DNA of 64,000 nt from Coix lacryma-jobi var. lacryma-jobi (taxonomy: Eukaryota; Streptophyta; Magnoliopsida; Poales; Poaceae). The notes beneath the pieces are model-generated. The model made no database searches, was not told the DNA's origin, and saw nothing but the letters and a program-made list of their open reading frames with translations. The position numbers were made by a program, and so were the translations under genes. Positions 1 to 11,700 of this stretch are shown in pieces (position 1 is the stretch's first letter; each line of letters begins with the position of its first letter). The stretch spans positions 148,435,705 to 148,499,704 of the forward strand of contig CM019824.1 of NCBI GenBank assembly GCA_009763385.1. The letters are read 5' to 3'.

Positions 1-909
1 ACACTGACTCGCCCGAGGCTGAGGGAGGTCTCGGAGGAAGACTCCGTCTCGCCCGAGGGTCGGGGCTCGAGAGAGAGGCCTCGGAACAAAACTCCGACTC
101 GCCCGAGGCTTGAGGCTCGAGAGAGGCCTCGGAGTGAAACTCCGACTCGCCCGAGGCTGAGGGGACCTCGGAAAAAGTTCCGATTCGTCCGAGGCTCAAG
201 AGGCCTCGGGAAAAGTTCCGCCTCGCCCGAGGGTGGTCTCGGCTTACTCGAGAATCACCGTACAAAGGTAGCCTCGGCACGTTCCGACACCCGAGCCTGC
301 TGCGCACTGCTCCCGCAGAAGCTCGGATCTGGACGCGTTCTCCCGAAAAGCAAATCCCTCCAAAACTCGATCAAGACACAATCCCAAGTTTCCAAACTTG
401 GAGAAGAAGATCACAGGGTAGTTAGGATATTATCCCCAAGAAATCATCTTCTCAGAACCACCAAGAACACAGGTAAATCAAAAGGGAAAGTGGATGAACG
501 AAAAAGTGCCACGAAAACGAAATCGTCCCGATCTATTCGATCATGAGGAGTTAGATGAATTCCTTTGGTCGAAATGACCTCCTCAATGATACGAACAAAC
601 TGATTCAAACAGATTTCGCAAAGACACACTGGAGAGAGAGATCGAGCGACGGGAAGATCGAGCAGAGCCAAAAAACGCAACGAACACAGTGCACTACACG
701 AGCCAATCGCAAAACTCAGCCAACGAACACAGTGCACAACACGTATCAGCTCAGGAAGGGTGAGGATACGGCCTCACTTCCTTGAATCAACAGTACACAG
801 AGGTGAGTCTCTCTGTGGATCTCAACTAGCTACAGCAGGGAATGGGAGAGCAGGAAACCCTAAGAACAAAAGCAACTAACTGAGATAGGAAGGGAGGAGG
901 GTGTCTCCC

Positions 910-919
910 TCTATTTATA
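910..919 (-). promoter_or_regulatory. TATA box of the left Sirevirus A LTR
   Basis: The sequence tctatttata is TATAAATAGA on the minus strand. The identical motif occupies the same LTR position at 4721 and 14567, so it is the likely U3 promoter. Confidence 0.7.
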
Positions 920-1111
920 CTACAACTAGCCTAAATCTATTTCCTACTCTACCCCTCTCTAAGCTATTCACAGAGCAAGCCAGCTAAACCCTAAGGCTAT
1001 ACTGGACCAACTCAGTGGTAGGTGTATCCGACGGCCACGTCCGTACAACTCGTCCGCGTTGCCTCCGCGCAACCTTCCGATTGCCGCCACGTGCCGCCTT
1101 TGCTCTGTACC

Positions 1112-1289
1112 CCCGGTTTTGAGGCCCAAACCGGGAAACCAGCCTTCCAGTATCTGAGTTTTGAGGCCCAAACTCAGCAAACTCGCAGCGCCCAGGTTTT
1201 GAGGCCCAAACCTGGAAACCGTCCTCAGCCCGAGTTTTGTGGCCAAACTCGGAAACCCTCAGCACCCAGGTTTTGAGGCCCAAACCTGG
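1112..1289 (-). repeat. Palindrome array in the left Sirevirus A LTR
   Basis: Five units of about 24 bp share a TTTTGAGGCCCAAA-type core flanked by matching arms. The arms are CCCGG/CCGGG (1112-1135), CTGAG/CTCAG (1154-1177), CCAGG/CCTGG (twice) and CCGAG/CTCGG. Both sides of each arm change together. The equivalent array in the complete copy is at 4295-4527. Confidence 0.85.
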
Positions 1290-1730
1290 AAACCGTCCAC
1301 CGGTGGTTTTTCCCTGGCTGAACCACCAAACCGGCGTCGTAGAGGGGATGCACCTCCCGTGCACCCCATCCACCGACACGTGTTCCCAGGTCCTCGACCT
1401 GAGCAACACATGACCGCACTTCTTTGCTTGTCGTCGTCACAGGCTGCCAGCCTCCACAGCTGATCCTCAGGTACTCCGGTCCCTCAGTCCAAGCCTCACG
1501 TCTGCCCTTCACCGCTCGGTACATTGGCATGACACGTCCGCCGCACGGCACGCCCATCCTTCACCGCACCCGGTCCGTCAGCACAGCACGTCTCAACTTG
1601 ACCTTCACCTACCCTCGATCACTGTCTCCGTGCTCGACACCTGCACAACACAAGCCAAAGAACATGCGCATCATACCCGTTGACAATCACTCATCACTCA
1701 GAGCATTCGGCATACACCCATGTATCCGCA

Positions 1731-2601
1731 CGATTCATTTTTTATTATTTTTTAATTGCATAGTTTGTCATTGTTAGGATAATTGTGGAGGTAAAGATCC
1801 TTTAAGTTCATGTTTTCGAGATAAAATATTTAAACTACCTGTACAGAAAAATGTTTTCTAACCATTTCTGCATCCCATAGAAATTAAGAACAAGTCTTGG
1901 CCCTTTAAACAGTAACATACGGATATGTCAGTGCTATACATACATACTACATAATACTCATCTTTGCTAGTCTGTAACCAACCACCTCATGCATCACGTT
2001 AAAGTTTTCTTGCCACCACATCTAGCACTGATTGTTGATAGCAATGCATTTTTTACTCTATCCTCATTTCTGAAACTTGGTCAATTATTTGGGCATCTAG
2101 ATGACTCTAATCAAAAGAATCAACTAGAAAAATTTAGATCTCATCAGAATCCACAATTTAACGTGCAAAGTTTGTCTCCATTAAGAAAAGTTAAAAATGT
2201 TAAAGAAACTGTAATTCAAATGGCTAATTTTGCAAAACGTCCCATGTCCATGCCAGTTTATTTATGCTACTGGTAGTGATGCCTTGTTGCCTATCTGTGC
2301 TGGTTCCAATGGTCTCTGGGGCAGAGATGAGCCAGCATGGATGAATGTTTTGTTATACTATCATGAATTCTTCAGTTTTTGTTTATTGAAATCATTGGCA
2401 TTACCACCACCACTACTACTTTGTTTTATTGCTTCCATATATGAAAACAGACGTTATTTTTTGTTTTCAGGTAGCACCACGTGTTGTCTTGGAGCTGACA
2501 TCATCTGAAAGACTGAAATAGGCATCTCCCGCTGTTGGGATTCTATCTGTACATTGCAAATACTCCGCTGAACTGTCCAAGCAATCCTAAATTTTCATTG
2601 G
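1731..2601. other. Host segment upstream of the MATH-BTB pseudogene, no gene recognised
   Basis: AT-rich sequence between the left LTR and the MATH-BTB reading frame. An open stretch at about 1989-2276 resembles no family I recognise and has no support beyond being open. The last 120 bp before the MATH-BTB start could be leader or intron, but no convincing TATA box or splice site pair was found. Confidence 0.5.
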
Positions 2602-3662
2602 ATGCCCACCATGCAGTTTCCGAAAGACCTTACTGAGACAGAATACAAAGTTCACCTGGTGAAGATAGATAGATATTCAACAAACAAAGAGTACCTAAGA
2701 TCTGTGGCATTGTATAAATCAGAGTATATCTCCTATGCGACATTTGTTGCTGCTGGATATGACTGGGAAGTCCGTTACTATCCATTTCATCCTGATTTGA
2801 GCAAAGAGTGGATAGCATTTCGGCTTGGGCTACGTAGCAAAGTGTGTGAGAATGAGGTGAAGGCGACTCTTCGATGTCAGTTAGTTGATGTGACCGGAAT
2901 TCTCCCACCATTTGGAGATCAGCGTGCCACCTACAGATACACGAAGCTAGAGGAGTTAGGACCGCCAATTTTGCTTCTAACACATGAGGAACTACTAAAA
3001 TTGGGTTATCTAAAAAATGATTCCTTGGCTGTGGAATGCGCAATCAGTGTTTGGAGAAGCCCGCGGGAAGCAGGAGCTAATGTTCACCCCAGTGCTGGAT
3101 TGCCATCCACTGATTTGCAGCAACAGCTTGGTGAACTGCTGCAAAGCCATAAGGGGGCTGACATCACACTTTTCGTTTCAGGTGAATCTTTCATGGCACA
3201 CAAGATCATACTTGCTGCTAGATCTCCCATCTTCATGGCTGAATTCTTTGGGCCACCCATGAAAGAGAGCAGCTCGGGTGTCGTCGATATCAAGGGCATC
3301 GAACCAGCAGCCTTCAAGGCTATGCTCCATTTCATCTACACCGATACATGCCCTGAGCTCACTCAACAGCATGGCAGCGACATTGGGCGTCAAAGATCGA
3401 TGGCCATTGCACAACATATTCTTTCAGCTGCCGATAGGTTTGGACTGGACAGGCTTAAGCTCATGTGTGAAGACAAGCTTTGCAGTGGCATCAACGTGGG
3501 CATGGTTGCCACGAATTTGGCTCTCTCGCGGAGCAGCACAGCTGCTGCAGGCTAAAGACCAGATGCTCAAAATTCATAGTTGATTCTCCTGCAAATCTTG
3601 AGGCTGTTTTGGCAACCGAGGGTTACAGGCACCTCGTGGCAAACTGCCCATTTCCAGACTAA
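2602..3662 (+). pseudogene. MATH-BTB protein (BPM-type CUL3 adaptor), frameshifted
   Basis: The frame from ATG 2602 encodes an N-terminal MATH domain (about residues 10-150; VHLVKIDRYS, then VRYYPFHPD, ending VECAISVW) and a BTB/POZ domain (about 175-290; GADITLFVSGESFMAHKIILAARSP is broken here as GADITLFV, FMAHK and ILAARSPIF). A BACK-like C-terminal tail follows. In this family MATH binds substrates and BTB binds cullin-3, giving ubiquitin-ligase adaptors; grasses have many tandem copies. At about 3525 an extra TC in a CTCTC run shifts the frame, so translation stops at 3553-3555. The expected tail (AEQHSC through HLVANCPFPD, stop at 3660-3662) continues in another frame. This is either a real pseudogene or a two-base assembly error. 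Sirevirus A inserted 198 bp past the tail stop. Confidence 0.85.
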
Positions 3663-4294
3663 CTCTCAGGTCTGCCGTTGAGAAGAGGTAGGTGTTACTT
3701 ATTGCTAAAGATTTGCAGAACTTCAGCAAACCTTTTTTTTGGAGGCCCCTAAACCTGCCTGAACTAGAAACCTGTGGGAACCTAAAATGCATATGTATGG
3801 TATTTCTGATGCTAGCACTGAAGGAATTTTGCAATAATCCTTGTGTCCAAGCGAGCCAACTGCGGATACATGGGTGTATGCCGAAGGCTCTGAGTGATGA
3901 GTGATTGTCAACAGGTATGATGCGCATGTTCTTGGCTTGTGTGTGCAGGTGTCGAGCACGGAGACAGTGATCGAGGGTAGGTGAAGGTCAAGGAGACGTG
4001 TTGTGCTGACGGACCGGTGCGGTGAAGGATGGGCGTGCCGTGCGGCGGACGTATGCCAATGTACCGAGCGGTGAAGGGCAGACGTGAGGCTTGGACTGAG
4101 GGACCGGAGTACCTGAGGATCAGCTGTGGAGGCTGGCAGCCTGTGACGACGACAAGCAAAGAAGTGCGGACATGTGTTGCTCGGGTCGAGAACCTGGGGA
4201 CACGTGTCGGTGGATGGGGTGCACGGGAGGTGCATCCCCTCTACAGCTCCGGTTTGTTGGTTGAGCCAGGGAAAAACCAACGGGTGGACGGTTT

Positions 4295-4527
4295 CCGAGT
4301 TTGGGCCTCAAAACTCGGGTGCACGGTTTCCAGGTTGAGCCTCAAAACCTGGGCTGGACGGTTTCCAGGTTGAGCCTCAAAACCTGGGCTGGACGGTTTC
4401 CAGGTTGAGCCTCAAACCTGGCTGGACGGTTCCAGGTTGAGCCTCAAAACCTGGGCTGGATGGTTTCCGAGTTTGGCCTCAAAACTCGGGCGGTGGCTGG
4501 TTTCCCGGTTTGGGCCTCAAAACCGGG
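4295..4527 (+). repeat. Array of palindromic units with co-varying arms
   Basis: At least seven units about 33 bp apart, each with two complementary 7-8 base arms around a near-constant centre GGGCCTCA or GAGCCTCA. Arm pairs are CCGAGTTT/AAACTCGG (4295-4318), CCAGGTT/AACCTGG (several) and CCCGGTTT/AAACCGGG (4504-4527). The 3' LTR repeats the array at 14144-14375. It lies about 200 bp upstream of the TATA box, so it is probably a U3 enhancer-like element. The centre contains TGGGCC, a site-II/TCP-type motif; that functional link is inference. Confidence 0.85.
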
Positions 4528-4720
4528 GGTACAGAGCAAAGGCGGCACGTGGCGGCAATCGGAAGGTTGCGCGGAGGCAACGCGGACGAGTTGTGCGGAC
4601 GTGGCCGTCGGATACACCTACCACTTGAGTTAGTCCAGTTTAGCCTTAGGGTTTGGCTGGCTTGCTCTGTACTTAGAGTAGAGAGGGGTAGAGTAGGAAA
4701 TAGACTTAGGCTAGTTGTAG

Positions 4721-4730
4721 TATAAATAGA
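4721..4730 (+). promoter_or_regulatory. TATA box of the 5' LTR
   Basis: TATAAATAGA preceded by a conserved TTAGGCTAGTTGTAG stretch and followed by GGGAGACACC. The same sequence is at 14567-14576 in the 3' LTR. Transcription would start roughly 30 bp downstream. Confidence 0.75.
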
Positions 4731-5384
4731 GGGAGACACCCTCCTCCCTTCCTATCTCAGTTAGTTGCTTTTGTTCTAGGGTTTCCTGCTCTCCCATTCC
4801 CTGCTTGTAGCTAGTTGAGATCCACAGAAGAACTTGTTCTGTGTTCTGTTGATTCAAGGAAGTGAGGCCGTATCCTCACCCTTCCGAGCAGACTTGTGCT
4901 GTGCACTGTGTTCTTGGACCGAGCCCTCCGATTGGCTGTGTTGTGCACTGTGTTCATCGCTTTTGGCTCTGCTCGTTTTTCCTCGTTGCTCGATCTCTCT
5001 CTTCGCTGTGTCTTTGCGAAATCCGTTTGAATCAGTTTGTTCGTATCATTGAGGAGGTCACTCTGACCAAAGGAATTTATCTAACTCCTCATGATCGAAT
5101 AGATCGGGACGATTTCGTTTTCGTGGCACTTTTTGTTCATCCACTTTCCCTTTTGATTTCCCTGTGTTCTTGTCTCTGAGAAGATGATTTTTGGGGATAG
5201 TCTTCTAACTACCCTGTGATCTTCTTCTCCAAATTGGGAACTTGGGATTGTGTTTTGATCGAGTTTTGAGGATTTGCTTTTCGGGAAACGCGTCCAAACT
5301 TGAGCTTCTGCGGGAGCAGTTCGCAGCAGGCTCGGGTGTCGGAACGTGCCGAGGCCTCCTTCGTACGGAGTCACTCGAGTGAAC

Positions 5385-5735
5385 TGAGACCACCCTCGGG
5401 CGAGGCGGAACTTTTCCCGAGGCCTCTTGAGCCTCGGACGAATCGGAGCTTTTTCGAGGTCCCCTCAGTCGGGCGAGTCGGAGGTTCACTCTGAGGCCTC
5501 CCTCGAGCCTCAGCCTCGGGCGAGTCGGAGTTTTGCTTTGAGGTCTCTCTCGAGCCTCAGCCTCGGGCGAGTCGGAGTTTTGCTTTGAGGTCTCTCTCGA
5601 GCCTCAGCCTCGGGCGAGTCGGAGTTTTGTTCCGAGGCCTCTCTCTTGGGCCACAGCCTCGGGCGAACCGCTATTTTGGCCTGAGGCCTTTCCAAAGCCT
5701 CGGGCGAATCGGAGTTTCGCCCCGAGGCCTCGTGG
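5385..5735 (+). repeat. CCTCGGGCGAGTCGGAG minisatellite in the 5' LTR
   Basis: Repeats of about 50 bp built from GAGCCTCAGCCTCG and GGGCGAGTCGGAGTTTTG, with decayed copies at both ends. CpG-rich. The counterparts are at about 15230-15590 and, inverted, near positions 1-240. Confidence 0.85.
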
Positions 5736-5959
5736 CTCAGTCTTTCGCTTGGTTCGCTTGCGGTTTTCAGTCTGTGGTGCCTCGCCGGTGATCTCTGGGA
5801 TCATCCACCCTCTTCCAAGGGTCGTGGGCATCACGGTTTTGGTTGAAGTTTTTGGGGGTTGCTTTATTGGGACAGAGGCCTTATTTTCTGTGAAGAAATT
5901 TTTGAGGCTCCCATTCACCCCCCTCTGGTCGCCTGGTTTGACTCTTTCGGTCCTTCAAT

Positions 5960-5976
5960 TGGTATCGGAGCAGGTT
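5960..5976 (+). other. Primer-binding site of Sirevirus A
   Basis: TGGTATCGGAGCAGGTT lies two bases inside the 5' LTR end. It matches the TGGTATCAGAGC type complementary to the 3' end of initiator methionine tRNA that is usual in plant copia elements. Confidence 0.85.
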
Positions 5977-6019
5977 AAGGATCTTCACCTTAGCCGGTTC
6001 CAGATCCACAGAAGGCGAC

Positions 6020-8750
6020 ATGGATCGCGGCGTGGGCAAACCGCCGTTTTTGATGGGACGAACTATGCGTATTGGAAGATACGTATGTCGGCCTATCTCC
6101 AGAGCATGGGCTCTTCTGTTTGGGAGATTTGCAACAACGCTGATTACGTGGTCTTGGCTGCTCGTGTCACTCAACAGCAAATTGATGAGCACGATGCCAA
6201 TAGCCGAGCCCGTAATGCTCTCTTTTCTTGTTTGAGCATGGGAGAGTTTGACCGCGTTTCTCACCTCTCTACGGCTCGGGAGATCTGGGACACCCTCATG
6301 CGTTTTTCATGAGGGTACCTCTCAAGTCAAAACCCGACTCTACGAGTCGTTTAAGAGAGAGTATGAGAACTTTCGACATCAACCTGGCGAGAGCATAGAA
6401 AGTTTATTCGCTCGCTTTCAGGTGATTGTCAACAGGATGAGGGCTAACAGAGAGCAGTTGCCTTTTGACGATCATGAGCGTGCTTTGAAGCTTTTGCACA
6501 CTCTTGACCGTTCGGTGTGGGACTCCAAGGTTCAGGCGATCATCGAATCACCTAACTATGAGACCCTCACCTGCGACGAGCTCTTCAGTAAGCTCAAGTC
6601 CAGTGAGATCGACGCCATGTCGAGGGCTGCTTATTCGAACCCTTCTGGCCCGACTATGGCTTTGGTGTCTGGCTCCTCCAACTCCTCTGGTGGCGTTGCT
6701 CTTGCCTCTCTTTTCTCCGTCACCGAGGAGCAGCTGGAGTCTTTGGGGGATGACGAGTTGGCTTTGCTTGCCAACCGGTTCACGCGGTTCCACAACAACC
6801 GCATGAACCGTCGTCGCGGAGGAGGACGCTCGGGATGCTACGAGTGCGGCGACCCCGACCACTTCATCGCCAACTGCCCCAAGAAGAACAAGCATCTGGG
6901 GAAGGGCGATCATGGGCACAAGTACGACTCCGGCAAGCACAAGGAGAAGTACGTCCCTCCAAGGCACAAGAAGAGGGGCGGCTTCAACAAGGAGTACATC
7001 AAGAAGAAGTACTTGGAGAAGGCCCAGGCTGAGCAGCGCGCGTTCTTCGCCACGCTCAGCGACGTCGACGGCTCGGATGACGACTCCGCCTCCTCGAGCG
7101 ATGACGAGTCCGAGAAGAAGAAGAGGATCGAGGATCAGCTGAACGGCCTCTGCTTCTTCGCCGACGACGACGGCCTCTGCACCATGGCGCTCAGCGACGA
7201 GGTCGGAGGCGAGCTGGAGCGCAACCCTCGGAACGACGACGACGACGCCTCCCAGGTATCGCTCACCACGACGAGCTCTCTGCTGAGGTAGAGAAGCTTA
7301 CTGCTGCCCTCCTTAGCCAAGATAAACTGCTTAGGCGTGCTGCTAGAGAGCGCAAGGAGTTTAGGCAGAAGTGGGAGGACACGGTGAAGGAGCTGGAGTT
7401 CGCTCGGTCCACCGTAGTCGTGTCGGAGGAGGCTGAGTGTGAGTCATGCACAGCGCACATGACTGACCTTCTCACCTTGAGAGGTAAGTATGCTGCGCTG
7501 GTTGGAGAGGTGGATGAGCTCCGTGCTAGGCCTCAGCTGTTGGGTGCGTGCAAGACTTGTCCTGTCTTGCAAACTGAGTTGGCAGAGAAGAATGCCAAGA
7601 TTGTGTCTCTTGAGGAGGCCAACTCAGATAGCACTTGTGTCGCAAGGTGTGCTTTGTGTGAGGGTCTGGAGATGGAGATTGCGAATGTCAAGCATGACAA
7701 GATGCAAACCGAGGAAGAAAACACATACCTTCGGACCATCTTGTCATGGGTCTCCTGTAGTGAGCCGCAGCTCGGGATGATGATCTCCAATTTAAGCGAG
7801 CTGCTGGTGCTCCTGGTGTATTTTGCTCCGGGTGTCGATCTTTCTGCTTTTGGGAAGATTGGAGAGTCGAGTGGTCTAAATCCCAGTGAGAAGCCGAACT
7901 CCACCACTACCCAAAAACCAAGCTTCCACCCAAAGAGCCTCTGAAGCCTATCACCAAGGATGGGGTGTTTGAGGAACCCTCGAGAGATCCTCCCAAGAAC
8001 CAAGTGTGGGCACCCAAGCCGAGCCACCTCAAAAACAAGCTCGACACAATGCCACCCATCCAGGGGGAGTGCTTGCCGCAGAAGGGCAAAGTGAGCCACA
8101 CCCACAGCCCTGTGTACCAACAACCTCCTGTGCGTATGGTGAGGTACCAGTGTGATTTTGTGGGAGAGATGGTCACTTGAGCGAGTTCTGTTTTAGGCGC
8201 AGGAGAGAAGTGCGCCGTGCCAAGAAAGGGGCACCGAGGCCCGCTGACAGGTCCAGGGGCTCAGGACCTCAAGCTTCGAGGCTTCAGCCTCAGATATCGA
8301 GGCCTCAGCCTCGACCTCGAGCCCCGAGGCCTCAGCCTCAGGCTCGAGCCCGAGGCCTCAGCCTCGTGCTCACAGGCCTCAGCCACGAGCACCCAGGCCT
8401 CAGCAGCGGAGGGCTCCAAGGTCCAGAGCCTCGGCAGCAATTGAGCCTCAGGCTCCCAGGCGTAAGCCTCGTAGAGAGCGTGCCCGACGGGGTCCTGCTT
8501 TTGCAGTTGACGGACCCCGTGACAGAGGCTTTGTTGAGCGTTTTCCCCACTGCAGTTTGAGCATTGCAGTGAGCGCTCCTTCCCTAGCGGACCATGTTTT
8601 CCTCAGCATGGTGATCGCTCCTCTCGTAGACAGTATAGGAATGGTTTTTATCCTAACCGTTCTTTTGAGCAGCCGGCCCAACACTGGTATTCCCCTTATT
8701 TCACTAACCCCAGTGTTGGACCGTATGCTCACCCTATGTCTTTTTATTGA
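6020..8750 (+). pseudogene. gag: Sirevirus A gag (capsid, zinc knuckles, coiled coil), frameshifted
   Basis: Start ATG at 6020 (MDRGVGKPP). Capsid sequence follows (GTNYAYWKIRM, then FHEGTSQVKTRLYESFKREY). A CCHC zinc knuckle sits at 6836-6877 (CX2CX4HX4C), then a basic and acidic region. A long coiled coil spans about 7290-7780 with cysteine pairs, followed by a second, damaged zinc knuckle near 8140-8190 and a proline/arginine-rich repeat (8247-8470). The frame ends at TGA 8748-8750. Sireviruses typically have this extended gag with a coiled coil; in the genus it has been linked to binding of dynein light chain LC8. Breaks are seen near 6047 and 6300 (both in T5 runs), 7258, between 7780 and 7940, and near 8155. 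Gag would form the cytoplasmic particle. Confidence 0.88.
8247..8470 (+). repeat. In-coding GAGGCCTCAGCCTCG minisatellite
   Basis: The gag tail here is a tandem array of GAGGCCTCAGCCTC variants encoding Pro/Arg/Gln-rich sequence. The core is the same as in the LTR minisatellite (5385-5735) and the post-pol array (13136-13300). Confidence 0.75.
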
Positions 8751-8755
8751 TGTAG

Positions 8756-11700
8756 GTAAGACGGTTGGAGGACGTTTGGTTGGTGGATTCCGGTTGTTCG
8801 AGGCACATGACCGGAAACGCCAAGTGGTTCTCCAGCCTTAGTCCTGTTGCCGGAAAGGAGTACATAACCTTCGGCGACAATAGTAAAGGTAAAGTATTGT
8901 CCCGCGGATCAGTGCGGGTTAATGAGCACTTCGTGTTGCGCGATGTTGCTCTTGTTTCTAACTTGCATTTTAACTTGCTTTCTGTTTCGCAACTTTTTGA
9001 CGATGACTATGAGATTCGTTTTAAACCGAATCTCAGTCGTATTTTGGATCCTCAGGGCAATCTAGTATGTCTAATTTCGCCTTTGGGAAAGTCTTTCGTG
9101 CGAATTTCTCGGAGTCTTTTGGCACTTCTCGCTGTCTTTTGGCTAGTCCTTCCTCCTCTGATCTTTGGAAGTGGCATAGGAGGCTCGGTCATTTAAGCTT
9201 TGACTTGCTTGCAAGACTTAGCTCACTTGGCCTAATCCGAGGATTGCCCAAGCTTTCGATGGAGAAGGATCTAGTCTGTCACTCTTGCAGACACGGGAGT
9301 GGTTGCTGCTCCCCACCATCCAGTGACTAAGGTCATGACCTCGCACCCTGGAGAGCTTTTACACATGGACCTTGTTGGTCCGCTCGGGTGAGCTCGGTTG
9401 GTGGCAAGTGGTACGTTTTGGTCGTTGTCGATGACTTTTCGAGATATTCGTGGGTCTTCTTTTAGCTGAGAAGACCGAGACTTTTTCCTTTGCTCGCAAT
9501 CTGATTTTACGTCTACAGAACGAGTTCCCTTTGAACTCGATGCGAGCTATTAGAAGTGATAATGGCTCCGAATTTAAAAATTCGGATTTTGAGAAGTTCT
9601 GTAACTCTCTAGGTTTGGAGCACCAGTTTTCTTCCCCCTACACACCGCCACAAAATGGTGTTGTAGAGAGGAAAAATCGGACCCTCGTTGAGATGGCCAG
9701 GACGATGCTCGACGAGCACAGGACTCCCAGGCGCTACTGGGCCGAAGCTATAAACACTGCGTGCTATATTTCAAATCGCATTTTTCTGAGAGCGTTCTTG
9801 AAAAAGACTTCTTATGAGTTGCGTTTTGGTCGCCAACCTAAAGTGAGTTATTTTAGAGTCTTCGGTTGCCACTGTTTTATTTTAAAGAAAGGCAACCTGG
9901 ACAAATTTGAGTCTCGTTCCTCTGACGGTGTGTTTTTGGGTTATGGCACTCACACGCGGGCTTATCGTGTACTTAACCTTGACACTAACCGAGTCATGGA
10001 GACATCAGATGTCACCTTCGACGAGACTCTCGTTTGTCCTTCTTCTCGTTTTGAGCGTGCAGGTGATCATGAGGTCGGCGAGCCTCTTTTTGATGACCGG
10101 GAGGAGGGTGCCGAGGGTATGGACGACCCTGCAGAGGGTATGGACGGTCCAGCACCCCCTCCACTCGCTGAGGCCCATAGAGAAGCCTCGACGACGATCC
10201 ACGGCCCCGAGACCTCCTCTTCCTGGGGGCCGTGGGATCCGCCACCCGCGCGGTACCTTTTGTACCCGGGGAGGCACCAGCTGCTGCTGAGGCTGAAGCC
10301 GAGGCCACCTCGGCCAGGGAGGCTCCGCAGCACATCCAGCGTCGGCACCCGCCTCAGCAGATGATCGGCAGCCTCGACGACCGAGTCACTCGGTCCAGGT
10401 CTCAGCAAATCTCGCACTTTGCTCACTCTGCTTTTGTCGCTAATTTTGAGCCCCGAGATGTTGGACACGCTTTGACGGATCCAGACTGGGTCAATGCCAT
10501 GCATGAGGAGTTAGAGAACTTTGAACGAAATCGGGTTTGGGTTCTAGTTCCACCTCCACCTGACTGTAAGCCTATTGGGACAAAATGGGTTTTCAAAAAC
10601 AAGCAAGGAGAGACGGCCAAGTTGTTAGAAACAAGGCCAGGCTTGTAGCGAAGGGTTATAGTCAGAAGGAGGGAATAGATTACGAGGAGACTTTTGCTCC
10701 TGTAGCACGTTTGGAGGCTATTAGGATACTCTTGGCTTTTGCTGCATCCAAAGGTTTTAAATTGTTTCAAATGGATGTCAAGAGTGCCTTCTTAAACGGC
10801 TACATAGAAGAGGAAGTGTATGTTGAGCAGCCCCCCGGTTTTGAAAATCCCAAGTTTCCGAACCATGTTTTTAAACTTCACAAAGCTTTATATGGTCTGA
10901 AACAAGCCCCTAGAGCCTGGTATGATAGGTTAAAAACCTTTTTGCTTGCTAAGGGTTTTAAAATGGGATGTGTAGATAAAACGCTTTTTCTCCTCAGGCA
11001 AGGCAAAGACACTCTCTTGGTCCAGATTTACGTGGATGATATCATTTTCGGTGGTTCTTCTCACGCTTTGGTTGCCAAGTTTGCAGATACTATGAGCAGG
11101 GAGTTCGAGATGAGCATGATGGGAGAGCTTACATTCTTTCTCGGGTTGCAAATTAAGCAATCCGAGAGGGAACGTTTGTGCATCAGGGCAAGTACACCAA
11201 GGACTTGCTGAAGCGGTTCGACATGGGTGAGGCCAAGCCTCTACCAACGCCCATGTCGACGACGACTGCCCTGGATGCGGATGTGGATGGCGAGGCAGTG
11301 GACCAGAAGGAGTACCGCAGCATGATTGGATCGCTCCTCTACCTGACGGCGACACGCCCGGACATTCAGTTCGCGGTGTGTCTGTGCGCCCGCTTTCAAG
11401 CTTCGCCGCGCACCTCTCACCGTCAGGCCGTGAAGAGGGTCTTCAGGTACCTTCGGTTCACACCCGAGCTCGGTATATGGTATTCGGCCTCATCCACTCT
11501 CTCCCTCTGCGGTTATTCTGATGCCGATTTTGCTGGGTGTCGTATTGATCGCAAGTCCACTTCTGGGACTTGCCAATTTATCGGTTCTTCTCTTGTTTCG
11601 TGGTCTTCTCGCAAGCAGTCTAGTGTCGCCCAGTCTACCACGGAGGCTGAGTACGTTGCTGCGGCTAGCTGTTGCTCCCAGTTACTCTGGATGATGGCCA

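Larger units (their letters stand above)
1..1730 (-). mobile_element. Sirevirus A LTR, cut by window edge
   Basis: This is the reverse complement of the LTR seen at 3861-5957 and 13702-15808. The LTR start (TGCGGATACATGGG) lies at 1730 on the minus strand, and the LTR runs leftward out of the window with roughly 370 bp missing. It has the same landmarks: a palindrome array at 1112-1289, a TATA box at 910-919 and the CCTCGGGCGAG minisatellite near position 1. It is either a solo LTR or the 5' LTR of an element lying to the left; the missing flank would decide. The five bases next to the LTR start (CGATT, 1731-1735) are the expected target duplication. It faces head to head with the complete copy that starts at 3861. 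Confidence 0.92.
3861..5957 (+). repeat. 5' LTR of Sirevirus A
   Basis: Starts TGCGGATACATGGG and ends with a pyrimidine-rich tail finishing TCCTTCA, directly before the primer-binding site. It contains a palindrome array (4295-4527), a TATA box (4721-4730) and a GC-rich minisatellite (about 5385-5735). Compared with the 3' LTR, most differences are one- or two-base indels rather than substitutions. Confidence 0.95.

Noticed and set aside
1989..2276. 95-codon open frame upstream of MATH-BTB
   Set aside because: No recognisable domain, AT-rich composition, no promoter or splice support; likely chance.
8748..8755. Conserved stop between gag and pol as a readthrough signal (TAG followed by GTA, and TAG GTG at 53932-53937)
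   Set aside because: In Sirevirus A the gag frame ends at TGA in a different frame from the TAG, so the two families do not share one in-frame stop context.
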